From assembly GCA_036375895.1 (NCBI GenBank), contig DASVBJ010000200.1, positions 1 through 26,774 on the forward strand: 26,774 bases of DNA. The letters are read 5' to 3'. Position numbers and translations under genes: made by a program. Position 1 is the first letter of the stretch. Each line of letters begins with the position of its first letter. The notes below the pieces were generated by a model. The model was not told the origin of the DNA. It saw only the letters and a program-made list of their open reading frames with translations, and ran no database searches. Shown here piece after piece: positions 1-9,010 of the stretch. Source of the stretch: DASVBJ01 sp036375895 (GTDB taxonomy: Bacteria; Actinomycetota; Actinomycetes; JACCUZ01).

Positions 1-1421
1 AGCTCGTCGTCCTCGCCCTCGGCGGACGAGGTGTGGTGCGAGTTGAGCGCCACGGGCGTACGCCGGTCGAGGTACTCCGACTCGAAGATCTCCCACATCT
101 GGGCGGGCGAGACCTCTCCCCCACCGGCGTCGGTGCGCGCCTGGATGACCTGGGAGAACTCGATCTGCAGCCGGCGTGGCAGGTCGAGGTGGTGCTCGGT
201 CTTCATGATGTAGGCGACGCCGCCCTTGCCGGACTGCGAGTTGACCCGGATGACGGCCTCGTACGACCGGCCGACGTCCCTGGGGTCGATCGGCAGGTAG
301 GGCACGGCCCACCGGAGCTCGTCGACGGGCGTCCCGGCCGCCGCCGCGTCGCGGCCCATCCACTCCAGGCCCTTCTTGATGGCGTCCTGGTGCGACCCGG
401 AGAAAGCCGTGTAGACGAGGTCGCCGCCGTACGGGTGCCGCTCGTGCACCGGCAGCTGGTTGCAGTACTCGACGGTCCGCCGGATCTCGTCGATGTCGGA
501 GAAGTCGATCTGTGGGTCGATCCCCTGGGAGAACAGGTTCATGCCGAGGGTGACCAGGCAGACGTTGCCGGTGCGCTCCCCGTTGCCGAACAGGCAGCCC
601 TCGATGCGGTCGGCGCCGGCCATGAAGCCCAGCTCGGCCGCGGCCACCGCGGTGCCCCGGTCGTTGTGCGGGTGCAGGGACAGCACGACCGAGTCGCGGC
701 GGGCCAGGTTGCGGTGCATCCACTCGATCGAGTCGGCGTAGACGTTGGGTGACGCCATCTCGACGGTGGCCGGCAGGTTGACGATGACCTTGCGGTCGGG
801 CGTCGGCTGCCACACGTCGGTGACCGCGTTGCAGACCTGCGCCGCGAACTCCAGCTCGGTGCCCGTGTAGGACTCCGGCGAGTACTCGAAGTACACGTCG
901 GTCTCCGGCACCGTCTCCGTCAGCTTCTGGCACAGTCGGGCACCCTGCACCGCGATGTCGGTGATCCCGTCCATGTCGAGGCCGAAGACCACCCGCCGCT
1001 GCAGCGTCGACGTCGAGTTGTAGAGGTGCACGATGGCCTGCTTGGCGCCGCGGATGGACTCGAAGGTCCGCTCGATGAGGGCGTCGCGGGCCTGGGTCAG
1101 CACCTGGATGACCACGTCGTCCGGGATGAGGTCTTCCTCGATCAGCTGCCGCACGAAGTCGTAGTCGGTCTGGCTCGCCGACGGGAAGCCGACCTCGATC
1201 TCCTTGTAGCCCATCCGCACCAGCAGCTCGAACATGCGGCGCTTGCGGTTCGGGCTCATCGGGTCGATGAGGGCCTGGTTGCCGTCACGCAGGTCCACGG
1301 CGCACCACTGCGGGGCGCGGCTGATGGTCCTCGACGGCCAGGTGCGGTCGGCGAGGTCGACGGGGGCGAACGGCTGGTAGCGGTGGAAGGGCATCCGGGA
1401 GGGCTGCTGCTCGTTGCGCAT
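1..1421 (-). CDS. leuA: 2-isopropylmalate synthase, 3' end outside window
   Basis: It catalyses the first committed step of leucine synthesis, condensing acetyl-CoA with 2-oxoisovalerate. I read 473 codons from the ATG at 1421-1419. The N-terminus has the long-form lead-in, then the catalytic DLRDGNQ motif at residues 43-49 and the metal-binding HPH motif at about 250-252. The family usually has about 570-600 residues, so roughly the last 100 (the leucine-sensing regulatory domain) lie beyond position 1. The start is supported by AGGTGA a few bases upstream and by the conserved long-form N-terminus. It has its own leader region with a leucine-rich leader peptide, which suggests control by leucine supply. 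The identity is firm; only the truncation by the window limits it. Confidence 0.96.
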   Translation of the reverse strand, partial: MRNEQQPSRMPFHRYQPFAPVDLADRTWPSRTISRAPQWCAVDLRDGNQALIDPMSPNRKRRMFELLVRMGYKEIEVGFPSASQTDYDFVRQLIEEDLIPDDVVIQVLTQARDALIERTFESIRGAKQAIVHLYNSTSTLQRRVVFGLDMDGITDIAVQGARLCQKLTETVPETDVYFEYSPESYTGTELEFAAQVCNAVTDVWQPTPDRKVIVNLPATVEMASPNVYADSIEWMHRNLARRDSVVLSLHPHNDRGTAVAAAELGFMAGADRIEGCLFGNGERTGNVCLVTLGMNLFSQGIDPQIDFSDIDEIRRTVEYCNQLPVHERHPYGGDLVYTAFSGSHQDAIKKGLEWMGRDAAAAGTPVDELRWAVPYLPIDPRDVGRSYEAVIRVNSQSGKGGVAYIMKTEHHLDLPRRLQIEFSQVIQARTDAGGGEVSPAQMWEIFESEYLDRRTPVALNSHHTSSAEGEDDE

Positions 1422-1451
1422 GGGGTCACCTGGGTCCGGGCTGGCGGGCTG

Positions 1452-1489
1452 GGCCGGAGATGCGCGACACCGCGACGAGGAGACCGGCC
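1452..1489 (-). promoter_or_regulatory. leuA leader stem-loop (candidate attenuator)
   Basis: Directly after the leader peptide stop, GGCCGG pairs with CCGGCC (arms 1484-1489 and 1452-1457) around an inner CGCG-GTGT-CGCG hairpin (1463-1474). No U-tract follows, so a classical intrinsic terminator is not obvious. Control of access to the leuA ribosome site, or a pseudoknot, is equally possible. The pairing is seen; the role is inferred. Confidence 0.4.
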
Positions 1490-1490
1490 T

Positions 1491-1538
1491 CTAGTCGAGG
1501 GCCTCGCCGCGGCAGAGAAGGAGCAGGCTGCACCGCAC
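1491..1538 (-). CDS. leuL: leucine leader peptide of leuA (15 aa)
   Basis: A GTG-initiated 15-residue ORF reads VRCSLLLLCRGEALD and ends in TAG 69 nt before the leuA start. It has four consecutive leucine codons (CTG CTC CTT CTC) and a fifth near the end; CTT is unusual in such GC-rich DNA. A TACGCT -10 box ends 6 nt before the GTG, so transcription would start at or next to the start codon and the mRNA would be leaderless. A ribosome stalled on the leucine run would change folding of the following 69 nt, which include the leuA ribosome site. Leucine leader peptides before actinobacterial leuA are established; the application here is inferred from sequence only. Confidence 0.75.
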   Translation of the reverse strand: MRCSLLLLCRGEALD

Positions 1539-1544
1539 GGAGAC

Positions 1545-1574
1545 AGCGTACGACGCGCGCTCGACCGATGTCGT
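1545..1574 (-). promoter_or_regulatory. promoter of leader peptide and leuA
   Basis: On the minus strand a -10 hexamer TACGCT (1545-1550, TANNNT type) is preceded at an 18-nt spacer by ACGACA (1569-1574), which keeps the GACA half of a -35 box. The -10 ends 6 nt before the leader GTG, fitting leaderless initiation. It is inferred from motif and spacing only. Confidence 0.55.
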
Positions 1575-1621
1575 CCCGTCCCCTCGGCGTCCCGGATCGT
1601 GGACCTGCGGGGTCGCTCTGC

Positions 1622-2416
1622 CTACTGCGCCATCAGTGCGGCCACCCAGAGGTCCTCGACCGGCCACCGCTGCGCCCACTCCGCCGTGACGATCTCGTAG
1701 TAGCCGGGGAGCGGCGCGCCGACGGGAGCGTAGAGCTCGTGCAGCGCCTCGACGAGGAAGCCGTTGGCGCGCAGGATGCGCACCCAGTCGCCATGGCCGG
1801 GATGGAACTCGACCCCGCCGCCCGGCCACCGCACCCGGCGGGCGTCCCGCTGTGCACGCATCAGCCGCTCCCCCGCGTACCCCTCGTCCTCCGGGACGCA
1901 GAGGGTGACCAAGACGCTGTTGGTCAGGAAGACGAGGCGTCCGCCGGGGCGGAGCAGGCGCGCCGCCTCGGCGACCCACCGCTCGGGGTCGCACCACACG
2001 CTGGCGCCGTACTCACTGACGGCAAGGTCGAAGCCGTCGTCGGGCAGCGGCACCTCCTCGGCGCTGGCCTCGACGAGCGGGAAGGACAACCCGGAGTCTC
2101 GTTGGCACCGGCGGGCAGTCTCCAGCTGGGCCGGTGTCAGGTCGACTCCCACCGGCCGGGCCCCGGCCCGGGCGAGCCAGGCCGAGAAGTACGCGGTGCC
2201 GCAGCCGAGCTCGACCACGTCCAGCCCGGTCACGTCGCCCAAGGCCCTCACGTCGCGTTCCGGCACCCGGAACAGCCCCCAGGTGATCTCGTCGGCGGAC
2301 CAGGCACGGTCGGCGTCCGCATCGGTGAACCCGGCGTTGACCTGGGTCCAGAGGGTTCGGTTCAGCTCGAGGTCGGTCTCGGTCGGAGATCCCTGCTCAG
2401 CCGGGTGACCAGACAT
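1622..2416 (-). CDS. class I SAM-dependent methyltransferase
   Basis: A 264-residue Rossmann-fold methyltransferase. Motif I, VVELGCGTAYFSAWLA, lies at about residues 67-82 and binds S-adenosylmethionine. The acidic residue ending strand 2 is in the GVDLTPAQL segment, and FDLAVSEYGASVW corresponds to motif IV. The fold matches the Methyltransf_11 group, but nothing identifies the substrate. The ATG at 2416 has a clear GAGGAGG about 6 nt upstream. The reading frame stays open further upstream, but that extension overlaps the divergent acetyltransferase gene and has no family resemblance. The gene lies just upstream of the leuA leader in the same direction, with no visible functional link. Confidence 0.85.
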   Translation of the reverse strand: MSGHPAEQGSPTETDLELNRTLWTQVNAGFTDADADRAWSADEITWGLFRVPERDVRALGDVTGLDVVELGCGTAYFSAWLARAGARPVGVDLTPAQLETARRCQRDSGLSFPLVEASAEEVPLPDDGFDLAVSEYGASVWCDPERWVAEAARLLRPGGRLVFLTNSVLVTLCVPEDEGYAGERLMRAQRDARRVRWPGGGVEFHPGHGDWVRILRANGFLVEALHELYAPVGAPLPGYYEIVTAEWAQRWPVEDLWVAALMAQ

Positions 2417-2521
2417 GGGCCCCTCCTCGCGGCGAGCCATCGCCACTTGTCCATCATCGGGCTGGTCCATCTTCAGGCGGGACGGGCAGCGAGAGCCAGG
2501 GAAAACGGGTGGCCACCGCAG

Positions 2522-3577
2522 GTGGGCCGCGTCAGCCTTGGCCTCGTGCACCCGCAACGGATCGACACCGGCGACGAACGTGAGCTCCGCCAGCTCTACG
2601 ACGTCTTCGATGCCGCCTGGGCCGTCGACCATCCCGACCTGCCCTACGACCCGTTCGAGGAGATGCTGGTCGACGCCACCACGGCTCGACGGTCGTACCG
2701 CGACGAATGGTGGCTGCTGCGGGACGCGAGCAGGCAAGCGATCGGCGGCTACCGGCTCTCGCTGCCGCAGCTCGACAACACCGACAACGCGCCGCTGGAC
2801 CTGGTGGTCCACCCCTCCCGTCGTCGGACCGGGCTCGGTCGTCTCCTGTTCGCCCATGCCAGCGATCGGGTCCAGGCCGTGGGACGCCGGCGCATCGTGA
2901 TGGAGGTCGGCGAGCCGCTGGCCCCGACGCAGCCGGCGCCCGGTCCTGCCTTCGCGACGGCGGTCGGTGCCGCCCGTGCGCTCGACGAGGTACGCCGGGC
3001 GCTGGACCTGCAGGACATCGACGCGGCACACCTCGAGGCGCTGAAGGTCGATGCCCTCGCACGGGCCGACGGTTACCGGCTCGTGCAGTGGGTCGACACG
3101 GCGCCGGACGACGTCGTCGAGGAGCTCGCCGTCCTGATGGGCCGCATGTCCACGGACGCTCCCTTGGAGGACCTCGCCTGGGAGGCCGAGCACTGGGACG
3201 TGGAGCGGGTCCGCGAGCAGGAGCGAGTCACCGCCGCCAAGGGCCGTCGGCGGCTGGTCACCGCCGCGCTGCACGAGGCGAGCGGGAGCCTGGTGGCCTA
3301 CACCGACGTCGCCGTCTCGACGCACCAGCCCGAGGCCGCCTACCAGTGGGACACCCTGGTCCTCGCCGCCCACCGCGGCCACCGGCTCGGCATGCTGGTC
3401 AAGATCGCCAATCTCGAGCTGCTGCGGCGCGAGGCACCCGACGCGCGGACGCTCAGCACCTGGAACGCGGCGTCCAACACGCACATGGTGGCCATCAACG
3501 AGGCGCTGGGGTTCCGGCCGGTCGAGCGCTGGTGCGAGTGGCAGCTCGACCTCCTTGGCGCCTCCCCCCTGCGCTGA
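2522..3577 (+). CDS. GNAT family acetyltransferase, two tandem domains
   Basis: About 351 residues with two GNAT-like acetyltransferase units. The first has the acetyl-CoA binding loop in HPSRRRTGLGRLLFAHA (about residues 94-110); the second has AAHRGHRLGMLVKIANLELL (about 279-298), followed by the NAASNTHMVAINEALGF segment typical of the C-terminal strand. Tandem GNAT proteins of this size are common in actinobacteria and their substrates are mostly unknown. The start is uncertain: GTG at 2522 has a weak GGGTGG 9 nt upstream, and an in-frame GTG at 2546 would drop 8 residues. It is divergent from the methyltransferase gene and convergent with era. Confidence 0.8.
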   Translation: MGRVSLGLVHPQRIDTGDERELRQLYDVFDAAWAVDHPDLPYDPFEEMLVDATTARRSYRDEWWLLRDASRQAIGGYRLSLPQLDNTDNAPLDLVVHPSRRRTGLGRLLFAHASDRVQAVGRRRIVMEVGEPLAPTQPAPGPAFATAVGAARALDEVRRALDLQDIDAAHLEALKVDALARADGYRLVQWVDTAPDDVVEELAVLMGRMSTDAPLEDLAWEAEHWDVERVREQERVTAAKGRRRLVTAALHEASGSLVAYTDVAVSTHQPEAAYQWDTLVLAAHRGHRLGMLVKIANLELLRREAPDARTLSTWNAASNTHMVAINEALGFRPVERWCEWQLDLLGASPLR

Positions 3578-3595
3578 TCATGCGCTGGGGCAGGC

Positions 3596-3610
3596 CCCGG
3601 TTGGACCGGG
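3596..3610. terminator. possible bidirectional terminator hairpin
   Basis: CCCGGT and ACCGGG form a perfect 6-bp stem with a TGG loop in the 34-bp gap between two converging genes. There is no T-tract. The position, not the sequence strength, supports the call. Confidence 0.35.
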
Positions 3611-3611
3611 C

Positions 3612-4547
3612 TCAGAAGCCGAGCTTGCGCAGCTGGCGGGGGTCGCGCTGCCAGTCCTTGGCGACGGTCACGTGCAGGTCCAGGTAGACCGGGGTGCCGA
3701 GCAGCGCCTCGATGTGGCGCCGGGCGGTGGTGCCGATGTCGCGCAGCCGGGCGCCCTTGGGCCCGAGCACGATCGCCTTCTGGCTCGGCCGCTCGACGTA
3801 CAGATAGGCATGCACATCGAGCAGCGGCCGGTCGGCGGCCCGACCTTCGCGGGGGCGCATCTCCTCGACCACCACAGCGATCGAGTGGGGCAGCTCGTCG
3901 CGCACCCCCTCGAGCGCCGCCTCGCGGATGAGCTCGGCGACCATCACCTGCTCGGGCTCGTCGGTGAGCTCGCCCTCGGGGTAGAGCGGCGGTGACTCCG
4001 GCAGCAGCCCGCAGAGCAGCGACGCGAGCAGCTCGACCTGGTCGCCGGCGACGGCCGACACCGGCACGACCTCGGCCCAGTCGAGCCCGGTCTCCGCACC
4101 GAGCTGCGCGGCTGCTGCCAGCTGCTCGGCCACCCGGTCGCGGCCGACCCGGTCGGTCTTGGTGACGATCGCGACCTTGGGGGTGCGTGCGATCCCGGCC
4201 AGCTCGCGGGCGATGAAGCGGTCGCCGGGGCCGACCTTCTCGTCGGCGGGCAGGCAGAAGCCGATCACGTCGACCTCGGCCCACGCGGCGCGCACCTCGT
4301 CGTTGAGCCGCTCCCCGAGCAGGGTGCGCGGGCGGTGCAGCCCCGGGGTGTCGAGGACGACCAGCTGGGCATCCGGCCGGTGCACGATGCCGCGTACGAC
4401 CCGACGGGTGGTCTGCGGCTTGCTCGAGGTGATGGCGACCTTTTCGCCCACGAGCGCGTTGGTCAGCGTCGACTTGCCGGCGTTGGGACGCCCGACGAAG
4501 CAGGCGAAGCCGGCACGGTACGGGGCCGCGGACGGGGCAGGAGGCAC
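3612..4547 (-). CDS. era: GTPase Era
   Basis: A ribosome-assembly GTPase that binds 16S rRNA near its 3' end during small-subunit maturation. The 311 residues show the G1 loop GRPNAGKS (19-26), the QTTRR switch region (45-49), G3 DTPG (66-69) and G4 as TKTD (129-132) in place of the classical NKxD. The C-terminal KH domain carries LGPKGARLRDIG around residues 260-272 and the usual end with LRKLGF. The length is normal. It is the last gene of a minus-strand run; the upstream permease stop lies 8 nt before its start, so it is probably co-transcribed. Its neighbourhood with ybeY and phoH fits shared RNA and ribosome maturation roles. Confidence 0.95.
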   Translation of the reverse strand: MPPAPSAAPYRAGFACFVGRPNAGKSTLTNALVGEKVAITSSKPQTTRRVVRGIVHRPDAQLVVLDTPGLHRPRTLLGERLNDEVRAAWAEVDVIGFCLPADEKVGPGDRFIARELAGIARTPKVAIVTKTDRVGRDRVAEQLAAAAQLGAETGLDWAEVVPVSAVAGDQVELLASLLCGLLPESPPLYPEGELTDEPEQVMVAELIREAALEGVRDELPHSIAVVVEEMRPREGRAADRPLLDVHAYLYVERPSQKAIVLGPKGARLRDIGTTARRHIEALLGTPVYLDLHVTVAKDWQRDPRQLRKLGF

Positions 4548-4555
4548 GCCGGCGA

Positions 4556-5743
4556 TTATCCCCCGGTCACGGCGGGGTCCGCCGCCTCGCCGGCCTCGGC
4601 CAGGACGTCGTCGCCGCCCCGGGCGAGGTAGCTGCCGACCGTGTTGACGATGGCCGCCAGCGGCACCGCGATCAGCGCGCCGAAGATGCCGGCGGTCAGC
4701 GCGCCCACCGCGATGACGAGCACCACCGCGAGCGGGTGCACCCGCACGAGCCGACCCATGAGGAAGGGCTGCAGCACGTGCGACTCCAGCTGCTGCACGG
4801 CCACCACCCCGCCGATCATGATCAGCGCCGCGACCGGCCCGTGCGTGACGAGCGCGACAGCCACCGCGGCCGCACCGCTGACGGTCGCGCCCACGACCGG
4901 GATGAACGCGCCGAGGAACACCAGCACGCCGATGGGCAGCACCAGCGGCAGCTGCAGGATCAGCGCGACCAGGGAGATCCCGACCGCGTCCACCAGTGCG
5001 ATCAGGAACGTCGCCCGCACGTACGACGTGAGGACGACCCAGGCGCGCTCACCGCTGCCCTGGACCTGTCCGCGGGCGGCGGTCGGGAAGAGCCCGGCGA
5101 TCCACGACCAGATGCGCCGGCCGTCGTAGATGAAGAAGATCGTGGCGAACAGCGCGATGAACACGCCCGCGACCGCGTGCCCTGCCGTAGCCGTGACGCG
5201 CAGCACCTGGCCGCCGAGGGAGCCGCTGTCGCCGCCGCGCACCGAGTCGCGCACGCGGGCGAACATCGAGTCGAGCTGGTCCTGCGAGAGGCCCAGGTCG
5301 ATCAGCCACCTCTGCAGCTGGCTGAGGCTGTCGTCGAAGGAGGTGCGCAGGTCGCTGAAGCCCGAGCTCACCTGCTGGGTGATCAGCGCCACCAGGCCGC
5401 CTATCACGGCGATACCGCCGAGCACGACGACCAGGGTCGCCGGGCCGCGCGGCAGCCCCCAGCGCTGCAGCCGGTCGGCGACGGGTGACCCGGCGGCCGC
5501 GAACAGCAGCGCCACGACGACCGGGACGAGCACGACCGACAGCCGCCCGAGCAGCCACAGCACGACCCACACGGCCGCCGCGATCAGCAGCAGCCGCCAC
5601 GACCACGCCGCCGCCAGCCGCACGCCGCGCGGCACGTCGATGCCATCAACAGGCCCGACGGGCCCGACAGGCCCGGTCGACCCGGCAGGGCGCGCGGCAG
5701 GTGCCGCCGGCGGCGCCACCGGGTCGCGTCGTCGCAATGCCAT
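4556..5743 (-). CDS. AI-2E family transporter (UPF0118 permease)
   Basis: A 395-residue multi-spanning membrane protein. After a proline- and glycine-rich cytoplasmic tail with a short GPV repeat (about residues 23-32), hydrophobic segments begin near residue 45. Then come a soluble stretch with QQVSSGFSDLRTSFDDSL, and C-terminal helices containing PIGVLVFLGAFIPVVGATVSG and the HVLQPFLMGRLVRVHPL segment characteristic of the family. Members have been linked to AI-2 export or to sodium/proton antiport, so the substrate is not predictable here. The ATG has GGAGGAGG upstream. It sits between the deaminase-like gene and era, probably in one operon. Confidence 0.88.
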   Translation of the reverse strand: MALRRRDPVAPPAAPAARPAGSTGPVGPVGPVDGIDVPRGVRLAAAWSWRLLLIAAAVWVVLWLLGRLSVVLVPVVVALLFAAAGSPVADRLQRWGLPRGPATLVVVLGGIAVIGGLVALITQQVSSGFSDLRTSFDDSLSQLQRWLIDLGLSQDQLDSMFARVRDSVRGGDSGSLGGQVLRVTATAGHAVAGVFIALFATIFFIYDGRRIWSWIAGLFPTAARGQVQGSGERAWVVLTSYVRATFLIALVDAVGISLVALILQLPLVLPIGVLVFLGAFIPVVGATVSGAAAVAVALVTHGPVAALIMIGGVVAVQQLESHVLQPFLMGRLVRVHPLAVVLVIAVGALTAGIFGALIAVPLAAIVNTVGSYLARGGDDVLAEAGEAADPAVTGG

Positions 5744-5777
5744 ACCTGCCTCCTCCTACCCGGCTCGGCCCGCTGGC

Positions 5778-6158
5778 TCAGCGCGGCGCCCCGACGGGCA
5801 CGGATCGGGCGCTGCGCCCGTCGGGCGATGCCAGCAGCACCGTCACGGTGCCGAGCTCGCGCAGCACGGCCCGGTCGGCCTCGGCCAGGTCGTCCGCCAC
5901 GCCGAGCACGACCGCCGCCTCGACCCGCTCCGAGCCGCTGGCGATGGCTGCCGCCACGGCCGCCTGGAGCGCCGAGAGACGCAGCGAGGCGAGCCCGACG
6001 GAGGCCGCGGCGTAGGTGCGGCCGATGTCGTCGCGCACCGCGGCGCCCTCGTCGGAACCGGCCCTGGCCCTGGCCGACCGGGCCAGGGTCACGAGCTTGG
6101 CGTCCTCGGCCGGCAGGTCGGCTGCCCCGGCGGCCGGCGGCGGGGTCCCGTCAGACAT
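5778..6158 (-). CDS. cytidine deaminase-like protein lacking zinc ligands
   Basis: A 126-residue protein. The segment AAVRDDIGRTYAAASVGLAS followed by LRLSALQAAVAAAIASG (about residues 44-80) parallels the cytidine deaminase core, but the catalytic C-A-E position reads S-A-L and no later P-C-x-x-C is present. So the zinc ligands and the proton-shuttling glutamate are missing and the protein is unlikely to be a deaminase. Actinobacteria often carry a gene of this size between the CNNM/CBS gene and era. The ATG at 6158 has AGGAGG upstream and overlaps the end of the upstream gene by 8 nt, implying translational coupling. Its function is unknown. Confidence 0.75.
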   Translation of the reverse strand: MSDGTPPPAAGAADLPAEDAKLVTLARSARARAGSDEGAAVRDDIGRTYAAASVGLASLRLSALQAAVAAAIASGSERVEAAVVLGVADDLAEADRAVLRELGTVTVLLASPDGRSARSVPVGAPR

Positions 6159-7452
6159 CGGCGGCCTCCTGGCGCTCGACCGTGGTGTCGGGCTCGACTC
6201 GGCGCACAAGCACCGTGCCGATGCGGTTACGTCGCCCCTGGGCCGTCTCGGCGGTCATGTCGAGCCCGTCGACGCGCACCTGCGCGCCGGGGATCGGCAC
6301 TCTCCCGAGGTGCTTGGCCAGCAGGCCGCCGACGGTGTCGACGTCGTCGTCGTCGAGGGCGACGTCGAGACGGTCGGCGAGCTCGTCGATGTGCAGTCTC
6401 GTGCTCACCCGCAGGGATCCGTCGGAGAGCTCCTCGACGAGTGACTGCTCCACGTCGTACTCGTCGGTGATCTCGCCGACGATCTCCTCGATGACATCCT
6501 CGATGGTGACCAGTCCCGCGGTGCCGCCGTACTCGTCGATCACGACGGCGATGTGCGTCTGCTGGGCCTGCATCTCGCGCAGAAGCTCGTCGACCGGCTT
6601 GGACTCCGGGACGAAGATGGCGGGGCGCATCACCGAGTCGACGCGTTCGGTCGTCTCGCTGTCGCGGTACTCGTAGGTGCGCCGCACGAGGTCCTTGAGG
6701 TAGGCGATGCCGACCACGTCGTCGGTGCCGTCGCCGACGACGGGGATGCGACTGAACCCGCTGCGCAACGCGAGGGACAGCGCCTGGCGGAGGGTCTTGG
6801 TGCGCTCTATGAAGACGACGTCGGTGCGCGGCACCATCACCTCGCGGACGATCGTGTCGCCGAGCTCGAAGACCGAGTGGATCATCGCCCGCTCGCGGTC
6901 CTCGATGAGCTTGTTCTCCTCCGCGAGGTCCACGAGGTCGCGCAGCTCCGCCTCGGACGCGAACGGTCCCTCGCGGAAGCCCTTGCCCGGAGTCAGCGCG
7001 TTGCCGACCAGGATGAGCAGCTGCGGCAGGGGGCCCAGCACTCGGGCGAGCGGGTGCACGATGCGGGCGCTCGCCAGCGCGACCGACGCGGCGTGCTGGC
7101 GGCCGAGCGTGCGTGGCGAGACGCCGACCGCCACGTAGGAGATGACGACCATCGACACCCCGGCGACCGCCACGGCCTGCCACAGCTGGTCGAAGCTGTC
7201 GATGGCGACGGCGGTCACCAGGACGGTCGCGAGCATCTCGCAGGCGACCCGTAGGAGCGTCAGCACGTTGAGGTAGCGGGCGGGGTCGGCGACCACCTGC
7301 TGCAGCCTGGCGGCTCCCCGGCGCCCCTCGCGCTCGAGCTCGTCGGCGGCGACCCTGGACACCCGTGCCAGGGCTGACTCGGCACCGGCGAAGAGCCCGG
7401 CCAGCACGACGAGCAGCCCGGCTGCGACCAGCATGGCCACGTGTCCGGTCAT
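6151..7452 (-). CDS. CNNM/CBS-domain membrane protein (HlyC/CorC family)
   Basis: 433 residues. An N-terminal CNNM (DUF21) membrane domain covers about residues 1-160, with FAGAESALARVSR in the first helix region. A CBS pair follows at about 204-330 (REVMVPRTDVVFI and DEYGGTAGLVTIEDVIEEIVGEI are typical). The C-terminal transporter-associated domain, about 345-425, ends GRRNRIGTVLVRR. Relatives act in magnesium or cobalt efflux and homeostasis; the exact ion is inferred. The ATG overlaps the ybeY stop codon as ATGA, so the two are translationally coupled. The start also matches the short hydrophobic N-terminus usual in the family. In actinobacteria this gene stays linked to ybeY and era. Confidence 0.9.
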   Translation of the reverse strand: MTGHVAMLVAAGLLVVLAGLFAGAESALARVSRVAADELEREGRRGAARLQQVVADPARYLNVLTLLRVACEMLATVLVTAVAIDSFDQLWQAVAVAGVSMVVISYVAVGVSPRTLGRQHAASVALASARIVHPLARVLGPLPQLLILVGNALTPGKGFREGPFASEAELRDLVDLAEENKLIEDRERAMIHSVFELGDTIVREVMVPRTDVVFIERTKTLRQALSLALRSGFSRIPVVGDGTDDVVGIAYLKDLVRRTYEYRDSETTERVDSVMRPAIFVPESKPVDELLREMQAQQTHIAVVIDEYGGTAGLVTIEDVIEEIVGEITDEYDVEQSLVEELSDGSLRVSTRLHIDELADRLDVALDDDDVDTVGGLLAKHLGRVPIPGAQVRVDGLDMTAETAQGRRNRIGTVLVRRVEPDTTVERQEAADV

Positions 7453-7900
7453 GCCCGGCTCTCCCGCCAGGCGGCGAGCAGCTCGCGCTGCAGCGCGAAC
7501 ATGGCTCGCTCCTCGTCCGGCTCCGCGTGGTCGTAGCCGAGCAGGTGCAGGATGCCGTGGGTGCACAGCAGGTGCAGCTCGTCCTCGGCCCCGTGCCCCG
7601 CTGAGGCCGCCTGCTGCTCGGCGACCTGGGGGCACAGGACCACGTCACCGAGCAGACCGGGCTCGGGCTCGTGGTCGTCGCTGCCGGGCCGCAGCTCGTC
7701 CATCGGGAAGGACAGCACGTCGGTGGGGCCCGGCTCGTCCATCCACTGCACGTGCAGGGCCTCCATCGCCGGCACGTCCACGAGCAGCACCGACAGCTCG
7801 GCGAGCGGGTGGATGCGCATCCGGTCGAGCACGAACCGCGAGAGCCCGGCGAGTGCCGGCTCGTCGACCTCGACCCCCGACTCGTTGTTGACGTCGATGG

Positions 7901-7904
<4 letters not shown>
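7449..7904 (-). CDS. ybeY: endoribonuclease YbeY (rRNA maturation factor)
   Basis: A zinc-dependent endoribonuclease acting in 16S rRNA 3' end maturation and ribosome quality control. The 151 residues contain the signature HGILHLLGYDH with zinc ligands H116, H120 and H126, and the upstream TDVLSFPMDE segment. The start is GTG at 7904, giving VTIDVNNESG; it overlaps the phoH stop as GTGA. The frame is open further upstream but that part is basic low-complexity sequence lying inside phoH. It is followed with an ATGA overlap by the CNNM gene. The phoH-ybeY pair is a widely conserved RNA-maturation couple. Confidence 0.95.
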
Positions 7905-8926
<1,022 letters not shown>

Positions 8927-8984
8927 GGGTCGGCCGGACTCGGCCTGCTCGCCCTGCTTCCGTCTCGTGGGGAACGTCGGCTCA

Positions 8985-8990
8985 CATGCT
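8985..8990 (-). promoter_or_regulatory. candidate -10 box of phoH operon
   Basis: TAGCAT on the minus strand fits TANNNT and lies 58 nt upstream of the phoH ATG. No convincing -35 is visible in the G-rich repeat DNA before it. This is a motif-only call. Confidence 0.35.
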
Positions 8991-9010
8991 ACCCGCCCCC
9001 CGCCACCCCC

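Noticed and set aside
1460..2521. Long upstream extension of the acetyltransferase frame
   Set aside because: It overlaps the methyltransferase gene on the other strand and the translated sequence is not GNAT-like.
2417..3484. N-terminal extension of the methyltransferase
   Set aside because: A strong GAGGAGG site precedes ATG 2416, and the extension lies opposite the acetyltransferase.
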